Notes: generated from the sequence alone by a model not told the origin. A DNA stretch of 64,000 nt from Acidithiobacillus ferrooxidans ATCC 23270 (GCF_000021485.1 NC_011761.1:1642001-1706000), one strand, 5' to 3'; counted from the stretch's first letter, positions 54,671 through 63,591 are shown. Numbers and translations: made by a program.

Positions 54671-57600
54671 TCAGTGCAGGCCCAATCGCCGCTTCTGCCA
54701 TAGCGCATAAAGGGCAGGAATCACCAGCAGCGCAAGCCATGCGGCGCTGAACATACCACCCACCATGGGGGCGGCAATGCGCTTCATCACATCGGCACCA
54801 GCACCATGGCTGAACATGATGGGCAAGAGACCACCCACTACCAGGTTGAAGGTCATGGCCAGAGGCCGCAGACGCAGCATGGTCCCCTCGATGACGGCAA
54901 GCCGAAGGTCGTGCCAGGTCTGCAAAGTACCATGTGCCTGCCGCCGGAGGAGGGCCTGATCCAGGTAAAGCAGCATTACCACTCCGAATTCCACCGCCAC
55001 CCCCGCCAGGGCGATAAAACCCACTGCCACCGCCACCGATAACTTGTAGTTCAGCCAGTAGATGAGCCAGAAGCCTCCAACCAGGGACAGGGGCAGGGTG
55101 AGCAGGATGATGGCCACCTCCACCCAGTTCTTGAAGTTGAAGTAAAGGAGCAGGGCGATCAGCAGAATGACGGCGGGAATGACCAGTTCCAGGCGCTTGG
55201 CGGCTCGCTCCATGACCTGATACTGGCCTACCCAGGAGAGTGTGTACGCACCCGGGAGATGAATGTCCTTCGCAATCGCGGCCTTGGCGCGGGGTACATA
55301 GGCACCGATGTTGGTGCCGGGCTTCAGGTCGATGTAGATCCAACTGTTCAGTCGACTGTTGTCGCTGGTGAGCATAGAGGCTCCACCCTCGATATGCAGA
55401 TCGGCGACCTGGGCGAGAGGGATTTGGGCACCGCTGGGTGTCGCGACCCGGCTTTCCATCAATGCGGCCAAGGATTGCCGCAGTGCCCGAGGGTAACGTA
55501 GATTCACCGGGAAGCGTTCCAGCCCTTGTATCGCGGTGGTCAGAACTTCACCGCCAATGGCCGTCTCCACGAAACGATTCACATCCGCCACCGACAGACC
55601 ATAGCGGGCGGCCGCGATGCGGTCGGTATGAACGACGATGTACCGGCCGCCCGTGATTCGTGCCGCATAGGCGCTTTGGGTGCCAGGTACCTTCTGCAAA
55701 ACCGCTTGAACCTCTTGCCCCACGCGGTTCAGAGTATGGATGTTCCGACCGGCCACCTTGACGCCGAGGGGCGTGGTCAGCCCAGTGGTGACCATGTCTA
55801 CCCGGTTCTTGATGGGTTGCGTCCAGACATTGGACAGACCTGGAATGCGCAACGCCTCGTTCATTTTATTTTGCAGTTTGTGCATCGTCATTCCGACAGG
55901 CCACTCATCCGGCTCTTTGAGGGTGACGGTCGTATCAAACATGGACAGTGGTGCCTGATCCGTCGCCGTCTGGGCTCTTCCCGCCTGACCAAAGACCGTT
56001 TTCACCTCGGGAAAGGTCTTCAGGATGCGGTCCGTTTGCTGCAGGATCATGGCCGCCTCGCCGATGGAGATGGCGGGGTCCTGGAATATGGGCATGTAAA
56101 GCAGCGATCCTTCATTCAGGGGCGGCATAAACTGCGAACCCAGACGATTCCAGGGGTAATAGAGGGTCGCGGTGAACAGCAGGGCGATGATCAAAACGGC
56201 CCGGGGTGCGCGCAGAACAGTATGGATCACTGGCCGGTAGATAAAAGTGGAAAGTCTGTTCAGCGGATTCCTGCTTTCGGGGAGGATGCGACCGCGGATG
56301 AACCAGGCCATGAGAATGGGCACTACGGTTATGGAGAGCATGGCGGCGGCCGCCACGGAAAATGTCTTGGTGAAGGCGAGGGGTGCGAAGAGCTTGCCTT
56401 CCTCACCGCCCAGGGCGAAGACCGGCAGAAAGGAAATGGCGATGATGATCAGCGAGAAAAACAGCGCCGGACCAACCTCTGCCGCCGCAGCGGTTGCCGC
56501 CGCCCAGGGATCGACGCCAGGGGTTTGCTCCAGGTGCTTATGCATGTTTTCGATCATGACCACAGGGGCATCCATCATCACGCCGATGGCGATGGCGATA
56601 CCGCCCAGGGACATGATGTTGGCAGGGATGCCCATGGCCCACATGATGAGGAGGGCGGCCAGTATCCCCAGTGGCAGGGCAACGAGGGCCACCAGCGCCG
56701 AACGCGCGCGCAGCAGGAAGAGCAGAGAAATGAGCGCCACCGCCAGGGACTCTTCCAGCAACTTGCCGGTCAGGGTATGAATGCTGCGCTGGATGAGGGG
56801 GGCCTGGCTATAGGTGGTGACGACCTGCACGCCCTTGGGCAGGGAGGGCTGGATCTCTTTCAGCTTGCGCTCGATCTGATGGATGAGGGTATAGGCGTTG
56901 CCACCCTGGTTCATCATCACGATTCCGCCCACCACCTGACCCTGGCCGTTGAGATCGGCGATGCCATTGGGCAACTGTGGCCCCAACTGTACCCGAGCGA
57001 CCTGACGCAGCGTAATGGGCACGCCGTCGCGCACCCCCAGCGAAGCATCCTCCAGGTCTTTCAGGGAGCGAATATAACCAGACGTGCGGACGATATAGCT
57101 CGCCTCTCCCATGTCCACCACCGAGCCGCTGGTCTCCCCATTGGCGGCACGGATGGCGGCCTCCACTTCCGGCAGAGTCAGGTTGTAGGCGAGGAGTTTC
57201 TGGGGGTTCACCACCACCTGGTACTCCTGCACCATGCCCCCTACCGTGGCCACCTCTGCGACGCCGGGGATGCCCTGCAGCTCGTATTTGAGAAACCAGT
57301 TCTGCAAAGTGGTGAGTTGGGCGAGATTCAACGTCCCGCCGGGATCGCTGAGGGCGTATTCGAAGATCCAGTCCACCCCTGAACTGTTCGGACCCAGGGC
57401 CGGTGTGATTCCCGGCGGCAGCTTGGACTGCACCTGGCTCAGGTATTGGAGTACCAGATTGCGGGCTTGATAGATGCTGGTGCCCCCTTTGAAGAGGACG
57501 TAGACATAGGAGTCCCCGAACATGGAATAGCCGCGCACGGCCTGGGCGCCGGGCACCTCCTGCAGGGTGGTCTCCAGGGGATAGGTCACCTGATCCTGAA

Positions 57601-57781
57601 CGATCTGCGGGGCCTGACCCGGATAGGAAGTCTTGACGATGACCTGGGTGGGCGAGATGTCCGGGAGAGCCTCCAAAGGGATATTCATCACTGCCAGCGT
57701 ACCGCCGGCGATCAACACCAGAACGGCGATCACGACCAGCAGGTAGTTGGCCATGCACCAGCGCATAATCGCTTTAATCAT
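54671..57781 (-). CDS. cusA: Heavy-metal RND efflux pump CusA (Cu/Ag type)
   Basis: The inner-membrane proton-driven pump is 1036 residues with 12 helices and two large periplasmic loops. The helix 4 motif GGIAIAIGVMMDAPVVMIEN fits the HME class. The three-methionine relay of CusA is present: LLYMP (M573 equivalent), PLSMFDT (M623) and RVDMVTTG (M672), pointing to Cu(I)/Ag(I) rather than Zn/Co/Cd. It overlaps cusB by 8 bases and is the last gene of the operon. Confidence 0.93.
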   Translation of the reverse strand: MIKAIMRWCMANYLLVVIAVLVLIAGGTLAVMNIPLEALPDISPTQVIVKTSYPGQAPQIVQDQVTYPLETTLQEVPGAQAVRGYSMFGDSYVYVLFKGGTSIYQARNLVLQYLSQVQSKLPPGITPALGPNSSGVDWIFEYALSDPGGTLNLAQLTTLQNWFLKYELQGIPGVAEVATVGGMVQEYQVVVNPQKLLAYNLTLPEVEAAIRAANGETSGSVVDMGEASYIVRTSGYIRSLKDLEDASLGVRDGVPITLRQVARVQLGPQLPNGIADLNGQGQVVGGIVMMNQGGNAYTLIHQIERKLKEIQPSLPKGVQVVTTYSQAPLIQRSIHTLTGKLLEESLAVALISLLFLLRARSALVALVALPLGILAALLIMWAMGIPANIMSLGGIAIAIGVMMDAPVVMIENMHKHLEQTPGVDPWAAATAAAAEVGPALFFSLIIIAISFLPVFALGGEEGKLFAPLAFTKTFSVAAAAMLSITVVPILMAWFIRGRILPESRNPLNRLSTFIYRPVIHTVLRAPRAVLIIALLFTATLYYPWNRLGSQFMPPLNEGSLLYMPIFQDPAISIGEAAMILQQTDRILKTFPEVKTVFGQAGRAQTATDQAPLSMFDTTVTLKEPDEWPVGMTMHKLQNKMNEALRIPGLSNVWTQPIKNRVDMVTTGLTTPLGVKVAGRNIHTLNRVGQEVQAVLQKVPGTQSAYAARITGGRYIVVHTDRIAAARYGLSVADVNRFVETAIGGEVLTTAIQGLERFPVNLRYPRALRQSLAALMESRVATPSGAQIPLAQVADLHIEGGASMLTSDNSRLNSWIYIDLKPGTNIGAYVPRAKAAIAKDIHLPGAYTLSWVGQYQVMERAAKRLELVIPAVILLIALLLYFNFKNWVEVAIILLTLPLSLVGGFWLIYWLNYKLSVAVAVGFIALAGVAVEFGVVMLLYLDQALLRRQAHGTLQTWHDLRLAVIEGTMLRLRPLAMTFNLVVGGLLPIMFSHGAGADVMKRIAAPMVGGMFSAAWLALLVIPALYALWQKRRLGLH

Positions 57782-59093
57782 GAGCCTGCCCTCCCTGACC
57801 CATGTTCATCCCGGCCATGGCACTCTTGGTAGGCGCCGTGTTACCTCCCAGCATACGGGCCTTGACCGACTGGAACTGAGACTCGGAATAAAGCAGGAAC
57901 TGGGCGCTCTCCACCACCCTGTCACCCGTTTTGAGTCCCTTGTCGACGGCTACCCAGCCGTCAACCTCTGGCCCCAGAGCAACCTGGACCGGCAGAAAAT
58001 GTCCATCATGCTCCCCCAGCATCACATAATCCCCCTGAGCGGTATGTAATACGGCACTGCTGGGTACGGCCAGAGCCTCCTCGGGGCTGGCCACGATGGT
58101 GGCGTCGGCGTACATGCCGGGGCGCAGGTTCCCGCCGGGATTGGAAAAGCTCAGCCGGGCCGTCACCGTCCGGCTTTTAGGATCGAGGGTCGGGTAGAGA
58201 AAATTCAGGCGGCCAGCCCAGACTCTGCCGGGATAGGCTGGCAGATGCAGGCGTACGGGATTGCCAGTTTTCACCCAGGGTAACTGATAGGAGTAGAGCG
58301 CCACATTGACCCAGACCCGGTCGAGATTGGCGATTTCATAGACATTGCTCTGCGGTGAGACATAACCACCCTGGCGCACATGGAGGGTCTCGACCACCCC
58401 GGAAGCGGGCGCCAGGAGTGGCACGTCCCGCTCTGCTGTGCCGCGCCGGGCGAGTGCGGCGATTTCGTCTTCGGGCATGCCCAACAGTCTTAACTTAGCC
58501 CTGGCTGCTGCCAGCAATGCCGGGTCTTCCGTCGCTCCGCCCCGGCGGCGGGCAATGAGATATTCCTGTTGCGCACCATACAGTTCGGGAGAATACAGTT
58601 CAGCAAGTACCTGGCCGCGCTGCACGGGGTCGCCTACGGCGCGGACATTCAGGTGTGTCACCCAACCGGAGAAACGTGGAGTAACGGAATAGACGCGATT
58701 CTCGTCCACTGCCACGGTGCCCACGGTGTGGATCGCGTGGCCCATCTGACGGCGCTGGACATTCACGAGGCGCACTCCCAGGTTTTGCGCGAGGCGCGGA
58801 TCGACGCCGAGGCCGGATGTTTTTTGCGCGCTCGGACTAGAGGCGTACACCGGTATATAAGGCATACCCATACTGTCCTTCATGGGGTGATCCGAATGAA
58901 TCTTGGGGTTCATGGGGGCAGCCCAGTAGAGGATACGCCGTCCCTTGAGCGTGCTTTTCGGAGAATGGATTGCATTGGAGTTGTTGACGCCAGGCGCGGC
59001 GGCAGGGACTCGCAGCCACCACACCGCGCCCGCCCCAAGGGCTACGCCAAGGACGAGCAAGCCGACACCGATGATCCCGTTGCGTGACTTCAT
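57774..59093 (-). CDS. cusB: RND efflux periplasmic adaptor CusB
   Basis: The membrane-fusion protein is 439 residues, with an N-terminal membrane anchor (5-26). A short heavy-metal-binding module follows (residues about 54-83, YWAAPMNPKIHSDHPMKD and SMGMPYIPVY). There the usual CPMHP/CPxCGM cysteines are replaced by Met and His, suited to Cu(I)/Ag(I). The barrel-sandwich and alpha-hairpin regions follow (VGDPVQRGQVLAELYSPELY, EYLIARRRGG), then the beta-barrel. It overlaps cusC by 4 bases. Confidence 0.92.
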   Translation of the reverse strand: MKSRNGIIGVGLLVLGVALGAGAVWWLRVPAAAPGVNNSNAIHSPKSTLKGRRILYWAAPMNPKIHSDHPMKDSMGMPYIPVYASSPSAQKTSGLGVDPRLAQNLGVRLVNVQRRQMGHAIHTVGTVAVDENRVYSVTPRFSGWVTHLNVRAVGDPVQRGQVLAELYSPELYGAQQEYLIARRRGGATEDPALLAAARAKLRLLGMPEDEIAALARRGTAERDVPLLAPASGVVETLHVRQGGYVSPQSNVYEIANLDRVWVNVALYSYQLPWVKTGNPVRLHLPAYPGRVWAGRLNFLYPTLDPKSRTVTARLSFSNPGGNLRPGMYADATIVASPEEALAVPSSAVLHTAQGDYVMLGEHDGHFLPVQVALGPEVDGWVAVDKGLKTGDRVVESAQFLLYSESQFQSVKARMLGGNTAPTKSAMAGMNMGQGGQAHD

Positions 59094-60373
59094 GGTCGTG
59101 CCCCCCCTTCGGTGGTGAGGAAATCCAGTTCTGCGGCGCTGAGGGCCAGATCGCGGCGGTATTGCAGGCGGCTGAGGGCGTAGTCCAGCACCTCCTTCTG
59201 GGTACGCAGCACCGCGCTCAGTTCGGCACGTCCTACGGCGTAGGCCGCGAGTGTTGCGGAAAAGGCGTTTCGTGCGGTGGGCAGCAGGCGTTGATCAGTA
59301 CGCTCCAGCTCGGTCTTGAGTGCCACATAACGGGCAAAGTTGGCGCGCACCTGTTGGATCATGGCCAGATGCTGATCGTCGTAGCGATATTGCGCCCGCA
59401 GGGCCCTGGCCCGGGCGGCGGCAACGTCCTGGTCCTGGCGGTTTCCCGGAAATATGGGTAGGCTCAGGTCAACCCCCGCTGACAGCCAGTTGGGACTGCC
59501 GGGGTAGAAATCCTGACCATAATCGACGCTGACCGTGACTTCCGGCCAATAGCCACGTTTGGCCACCTTTACGCCCACTTGCGCCGCGCGGGTTTGCGCC
59601 TGGGCGGCACGCAGGAGGGGTTGGCCGGAGAGGCGGGCTTCCGCCTGAACCAAGGTAATCGGCGGCGACAGGTTCGGCCATTGATGCTCTATGGATGGCG
59701 GTTTCGGGAGGTTCAGGATCTGCGCGATTTGCGCCAGATCGCTCGCCCGCTCCGCTTGCAACTTGCTGATATCATTGGCCAGGCTGTCACGCGCCAGTTG
59801 GGCTCGGAGCACATCGGCCTGGGACCCTTGAGCGGACCGATAGAGCGCCAGCGCCGCCTGTACGCTCTCTGCCTGTAACTGTTCCTGATGCCGGATCGTT
59901 GCCTCGGCATCTTCGGCATAGAGGGCTTGCAGCCAGGCGCGGCGCAGTAACAACACCAATTCGGCCGACTGGCCGCGCAGGGTATCGGCGGCCGCCTGGG
60001 CCTCGACCCCCGCCTGTTGTCCTTTCAGTCCCAGTTTGCCAAAAGAGGGAAAAGTCTGACTCAGACCCACGCTCAGCATGCTCATCTGCTGCTGGTTCAT
60101 GGAGAAGCTGTTGAGGGGTAGGTTCGCAGCGCCGAGATCGAGATGCGGATCGGGTAGTTGGGCTACCGCTACCGCCTGGTGCCGTAATTCCACAACCTTC
60201 TGCTTTATGGCGCCAAGACCGGGATTTTTCCCCAGGGCAATCGCCTCCGCATCCTGCAGGCTCAACGGCGCGGCACTGGCATGCGTCGTCGACAGGAGCA
60301 ATAGCACTCCGGCCAGGAAGCAAATTCCGCCCCACGCAGGTGGGGTCAAACAACCACGAATAGTCGTATACAT
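59090..60373 (-). CDS. cusC: Outer membrane factor CusC-like (TolC family)
   Basis: The outer-membrane channel is 427 residues from ATG 60373. It has a signal peptide (about 35 residues, ending ASA) and two OEP repeats with long Ala/Gln-rich helices (QDAEAIALGKNPGLGAIKQK; QAQTRAAQVGVKVAKRGYWP). GGAG lies 7 bases before the ATG at 60373; the ATG at 60391 is less likely. The Met-rich stretch NSFSMNQQQMSMLSVG is notable. Confidence 0.9.
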   Translation of the reverse strand: MYTTIRGCLTPPAWGGICFLAGVLLLLSTTHASAAPLSLQDAEAIALGKNPGLGAIKQKVVELRHQAVAVAQLPDPHLDLGAANLPLNSFSMNQQQMSMLSVGLSQTFPSFGKLGLKGQQAGVEAQAAADTLRGQSAELVLLLRRAWLQALYAEDAEATIRHQEQLQAESVQAALALYRSAQGSQADVLRAQLARDSLANDISKLQAERASDLAQIAQILNLPKPPSIEHQWPNLSPPITLVQAEARLSGQPLLRAAQAQTRAAQVGVKVAKRGYWPEVTVSVDYGQDFYPGSPNWLSAGVDLSLPIFPGNRQDQDVAAARARALRAQYRYDDQHLAMIQQVRANFARYVALKTELERTDQRLLPTARNAFSATLAAYAVGRAELSAVLRTQKEVLDYALSRLQYRRDLALSAAELDFLTTEGGARP

Positions 60374-60445
60374 GTGATATCTCCATGGCATATCAGTGAC
60401 ATGAATCCCCTGTTCACAGAGGGGTGCCAGCTTGCTCTGGAGATA

Positions 60446-60844
60446 TCAAATGACCAATCGCACCCGGTGGAGCGGTGGGGGATGATGAATATGGTGCGAG
60501 AAGAAAATCGGGTATCGTGCCGGACGGAATATTACCAGACGGGAAAAAGTTACGAAGCCCGTCGTTACCTGGGCTGGGGAAGTCATTTCAGGAAGTTTCA
60601 ATCCGTCTGATGCATGAGCCCCGGCGCAGATCAACATGCACTGACCTTGGGCCGCCCTGGAATGCGTGTTTATATCGGCGGCGCGATCGTTCCGGCAACA
60701 AGCCGGGCCTGTTGCCGACATGCCCGTCACCGCAGCACATGAAAGGCAAGACGGCATACCCACCGCAGCATTGCTCATCCATGCTCCCAGCAGGAACAAA
60801 GCCAGCAACGCAATCAGGGGGAAAGATCGGCTGATTCTCGGCAT
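60446..60844 (-). CDS. Small Cys/His-rich exported protein at the head of the cus operon
   Basis: I do not recognise this 132-residue protein. From ATG 60844 it begins with a signal-like helix (SFPLIALLALFLLGAWMSNA). It then has clustered cysteines MPSCLSCAAV, PACC and QCMLICAGAH, and ends HHIHHPPPLHRVRLV. The pattern resembles short periplasmic proteins (DUF2946-like) that precede Cus pumps. A metal-binding periplasmic role is inferred. An in-frame ATG at 60883 overlaps the -10 box of the promoter below and so is unlikely as the start; AAGGAAG lies 14 bases upstream of 60844. Confidence 0.7.
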   Translation of the reverse strand: MPRISRSFPLIALLALFLLGAWMSNAAVGMPSCLSCAAVTGMSATGPACCRNDRAADINTHSRAAQGQCMLICAGAHASDGLKLPEMTSPAQVTTGFVTFSRLVIFRPARYPIFFSHHIHHPPPLHRVRLVI

Positions 60845-60882
60845 TTCGGTATTCGATGCTTCCTTCCAGAATTCTTTGAACA

Positions 60883-60913
60883 TGGTAAACCCTGAAGTAC
60901 GCTACAGAGTCAA
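60883..60913 (-). promoter_or_regulatory. MerR-type promoter/operator of the cus operon
   Basis: On the minus strand, TTGACT (60908-60913) and TTACCA (60883-60888) are separated by 19 bases, the lengthened spacer that MerR-family activators need. The spacer holds an imperfect dyad, CTCTGTAG / CTTCAGGG arms around CGTA, with outer ACCTTGA / TCAGGGT arms. The dyad sequence is nearer to the ZntR/PbrR/CadR type than to the CueR type (ACCTTCC/GGAAGGT). No merR-family gene is in the window. Confidence 0.65.
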
Positions 60914-61060
60914 GGTGCAAAATTGGACCCTCCGGGCACACCACCGGAACCATGACGCGGACGAACAATCGCCGCACAAAAATATCCAAGAAGCTGGTCG
61001 GTTAGCTGATCTAAAAATCGCTTTCGATCGCTCGATCAGAACATCTCTCCGTATTGCGAC

Positions 61061-61636
61061 TTAACGATCGCCCTTGGCATAGCGTCCCATGAGCGTGGCT
61101 TCGGCCAGCACATGTCCGTGCATGGCCGCCTGGAGGTTATCCTTGTCGGGACTTGGCAACACGGGCAGGGTCGTATCCAGGGCATAGAGCCGGAAAAAGT
61201 ACCGATGTCTACCGATGGGCGGGCAAGGGCCTCCGTACCCTCTGCGTAGCCAGTCATTGATGCCTTCCCGAACGCCGGCCGGAAGGCTTCGCACCCCTGC
61301 AGAGAGTTCCCGAACATGGGGCGGGATGTCATACAGTATCCAGTGTACCCAGATACGCTGGGGAGCTGCAGGGTCTGGAGCATCTGGGTCTTCCACAATA
61401 AGGACCAGACTTCGAGTCCCGGCGGGGATATCCTCCCAGCGCAGGGGGGGCGAAAGGTCTTCCCCCTCGCAGGTGTACTGGCGCGGAATAATGCCACCGC
61501 TGGCAAAGGCACTGGAGTAGATCTGCATGGCTGCCTCCGGGGCGGAAAGTGCAAGAAACGGCCCCGCCACTGCCGAGCCCGCAGGAAGGCTGCCAATTAC
61601 GAGCAGCAGTACAGCCCACCACCAAATTCGGCGCAT
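61061..61636 (-). CDS. PEBP (YbhB/YbcL, Raf-kinase-inhibitor-like) exported protein
   Basis: The 191-residue protein has a signal peptide (MRRIWWWAVLLLVIGSLPAG, cleavage near SAVAG) and the PEBP domain. Domain motifs are YTCEGEDLSPPLRW, VEDPDAPDPAAPQRIWVHWI, GGPCPPIGRHRYFFRLYALD and the C-terminal EATLMGRYAKGDR. PEBP proteins bind small anionic ligands; the bacterial role is unknown. Start choice is uncertain because no strong SD exists; the frame continues open upstream for 139 codons without family similarity. Confidence 0.85.
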   Translation of the reverse strand: MRRIWWWAVLLLVIGSLPAGSAVAGPFLALSAPEAAMQIYSSAFASGGIIPRQYTCEGEDLSPPLRWEDIPAGTRSLVLIVEDPDAPDPAAPQRIWVHWILYDIPPHVRELSAGVRSLPAGVREGINDWLRRGYGGPCPPIGRHRYFFRLYALDTTLPVLPSPDKDNLQAAMHGHVLAEATLMGRYAKGDR

Positions 61637-62167
61637 GTCGGGTTTGGTCCCATCTCTGAAATTCGTGATCAGCAGGATCATACGAATTATAGCTCGTACA
61701 GACGGCTCCACACTGGATATGCCGGATGAGGCCCCAATGCAGAACCGTACGGTTGTCCGCCGTTTTCCGGATGGGCATCGACCTTTCCCAAACTCCGCTT
61801 CGTGGCCATCGCCGAATGTGGCACCCACACCCTGCGCTATACAAGTCGAGCCCTTCTCTGGGCGATCCAGAGGTCCCGCAGTTCCTTCTCGCCGACCCAA
61901 ATTGATGCCCAGCCGTATTTTCACGTTATCCTGGGCACCGATTTCATAAATCGGCAAAAAACGTCCACGATGGCGGGAAATACGCACAGATCTTGGTCTC
62001 GACCGCCTCCTGGCGAAAAAACGGCGGTTGATCACTGAGAGGCAGGACTCCATTGGAGGAAAGCAAAGGTAAAAATTTCTATAGACAAATTAACAATTCT
62101 CAATGCGGTATGGTCCTAGCTGATGTAAAAGAGAATCACTAGCATCCATCAGATAGGGGATATTCCC
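61637..62167. other. 531-base divergent intergenic region with no convincing gene
   Basis: It lies between the PEBP gene (-) and the DUF2202 gene (+). Frames are open on both strands but none shows a family motif, an SD or natural composition. A/T-rich DNA at 62080-62110 (AATTAACAATTCTCAAT) probably holds the DUF2202 promoter, though I could not place boxes at good spacing. Confidence 0.5.
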
Positions 62168-63025
62168 ATGAACAGCAGAGAAGAATTGAGTACCAAGAGC
62201 CGGACCTGTCCCACCTGCGGGGCGGATCTGCCCGGATTTAACAACGTCGGCAACAGTCTGCCCAATAACCAGAACATCCGCGGTGGCCAAGGCAACCGCG
62301 GATGCGGCGTCGGCGGAGGTGGTGGGCGCGGGGCAGGCGGCGGGGGCCGTGGCATGGGCGGCGGCGGCAGAGGCTTGGGCGGTGGCGCTTGGCAGAGCGC
62401 GTTTCCCGCTCAGGTCGGCAGCGACTTCGTCTATCTCGACCGCACTGCGCACCGCAAGGAGCACCTCGCGCAGATCCGCTCCACCGTTGCAGCGCATCGT
62501 CCGGGCGAGCTGAGCGCTGAAGAGCGCGACGACTTGTTGCTGATGCGCGAGGAAGAAAAAATTGCCCGCGATGTCTATCTACGTCTTTATGACCGCTGGG
62601 GAATTCGCCCTTTTGACAATATCAGCGGGGCTGAGCAAGCACATATGGACGCCATCCTGGCCTTGCTGAAACATTACGGCCTTTCCGACCCGGCGCAGGG
62701 ATTGGAAGTTGGTCGGTTCCGCCGCGATGACCTGCAGGATTTGTACGACCGCCTCGTGCAGCAAGGGCTGCAGAGTCGGGAAAATGCGATCCGTGTTGGC
62801 CTGCTGATTGAGGAACTGGACATCGCTGATCTGCAGAATGCGGCGCATCGCACCGTCAAACCGGAGATCCTCGCGGTCTATGCCGAACTCGAACGCGGGT
62901 CACGCAACCATTTGCGTGCATTTTATCGCTGGAAGCAGGGCCTCGGAATCGACTACCAACCGACGCATCTTCCCTCCGACGACTTTGAGCGCATCGCCCA
63001 CTCGGCGCAAGAAGACTGTCAGTAA
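62168..63025 (+). CDS. DUF2202 ferritin-like protein with CxxC and glycine-rich N-terminus
   Basis: The 285-residue protein has three parts. Residues 14-20 hold CPTCGAD, a half zinc-ribbon. Residues 40-75 are almost only Gly, Arg, Ala and Met (GGGGRGMGGGGRGLGGGAW). From about 110 the DUF2202 ferritin-like helices follow: LMREEEKIARDVYLRLYDRW, GAEQAHMDAILALLKHYGL, and EELDIADLQNAAHR. The Glu/His residues of EEEKIARD and EQAHMD could bind iron. Function is unknown. The Gly tract is encoded by imperfect tandem repeats. Ferredoxin and an Irr-like regulator are nearby. Confidence 0.8.
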   Translation: MNSREELSTKSRTCPTCGADLPGFNNVGNSLPNNQNIRGGQGNRGCGVGGGGGRGAGGGGRGMGGGGRGLGGGAWQSAFPAQVGSDFVYLDRTAHRKEHLAQIRSTVAAHRPGELSAEERDDLLLMREEEKIARDVYLRLYDRWGIRPFDNISGAEQAHMDAILALLKHYGLSDPAQGLEVGRFRRDDLQDLYDRLVQQGLQSRENAIRVGLLIEELDIADLQNAAHRTVKPEILAVYAELERGSRNHLRAFYRWKQGLGIDYQPTHLPSDDFERIAHSAQEDCQ

Positions 63026-63062
63026 TCTGCACGAGGGTATTTTATGCCATGGCAATGCTCGA

Positions 63063-63117
63063 AATACCTCCCCGAGTTCCGGCCGCAATCTGGCCGCATT
63101 CCTCGTCGGGAGGTATT
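63063..63117. repeat. Large intergenic inverted repeat with nested hairpin
   Basis: AATACCTCCC (63063-63072) pairs with GGGAGGTATT (63108-63117). CGAG/CTCG extends the stem across a 2-base bulge, and an inner CGGCC...GGCCG (63080-63096) forms a second stem. It lies between the DUF2202 and ferredoxin genes and has no T-run on either strand. It may be an mRNA processing or stability element or a remnant of a small mobile repeat. Confidence 0.7.
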
Positions 63118-63239
63118 GACAGTACCCGCCCAACTCGTTGGACCAGCCCTTCCCACGACCTCTCCGGATCGCCCGGGGAGGCCATGCTTCCCCCATCAGG
63201 GCGGCTCACCTGCATGATGCCAAAGGAGTGCACTCATCC

Positions 63240-63455
63240 ATGGCCTTGTTCATTACCGACGAATGCATCGACTGCGCCATCTGCGTGGCGGAATGCCCCA
63301 ACAATGCCATCTTTTCCGGCGCGAAGCATTGCGAGATCGACCCGGACCGATGCACCAAATGCGAGGGATTTTTCGCCAAGCCCCAATGTCAGGAGGTCTG
63401 CCCGGTGGATTGCATCCTGCCCATTCCACCCAGTTCTCCATGGAGACCAGATTGA
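63240..63455 (+). CDS. 2[4Fe-4S] ferredoxin, YfhL type
   Basis: The 71-residue ferredoxin begins MALFITDECIDCAICVAECP, with the first cluster CxxCxxCxxxCP. The second motif is CTKCEGFFAKPQCQEVCPVD, with the long CxxC-x8-CxxxCP spacing of YfhL/Allochromatium-type low-potential ferredoxins. The C-terminus is shorter than in YfhL (86). AAAGGAG lies 11 bases before the ATG. Upstream in-frame codons from 63138 are not protein-like. Confidence 0.9.
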   Translation: MALFITDECIDCAICVAECPNNAIFSGAKHCEIDPDRCTKCEGFFAKPQCQEVCPVDCILPIPPSSPWRPD

Positions 63456-63505
63456 TATTGTGCGCCGTGGTCAATCTGGACGTTCTTGCAATTACCTGTT
63501 TTATT

Positions 63506-63581
<76 letters not shown>

Positions 63582-63591
63582 GAAGCGCCCC

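Noticed and set aside
55526-57382. 618-codon open frame on the plus strand opposite cusA
   Set aside because: It lies fully inside cusA and has biased composition (Gly, His, Asp, Gln) and no motif. It is a shadow of the RND pump gene.
61061-62053. Extended 330-residue version of the PEBP protein
   Set aside because: The first 139 residues lack a signal peptide or any family similarity; the signal peptide begins at MRRIWWW (61636).
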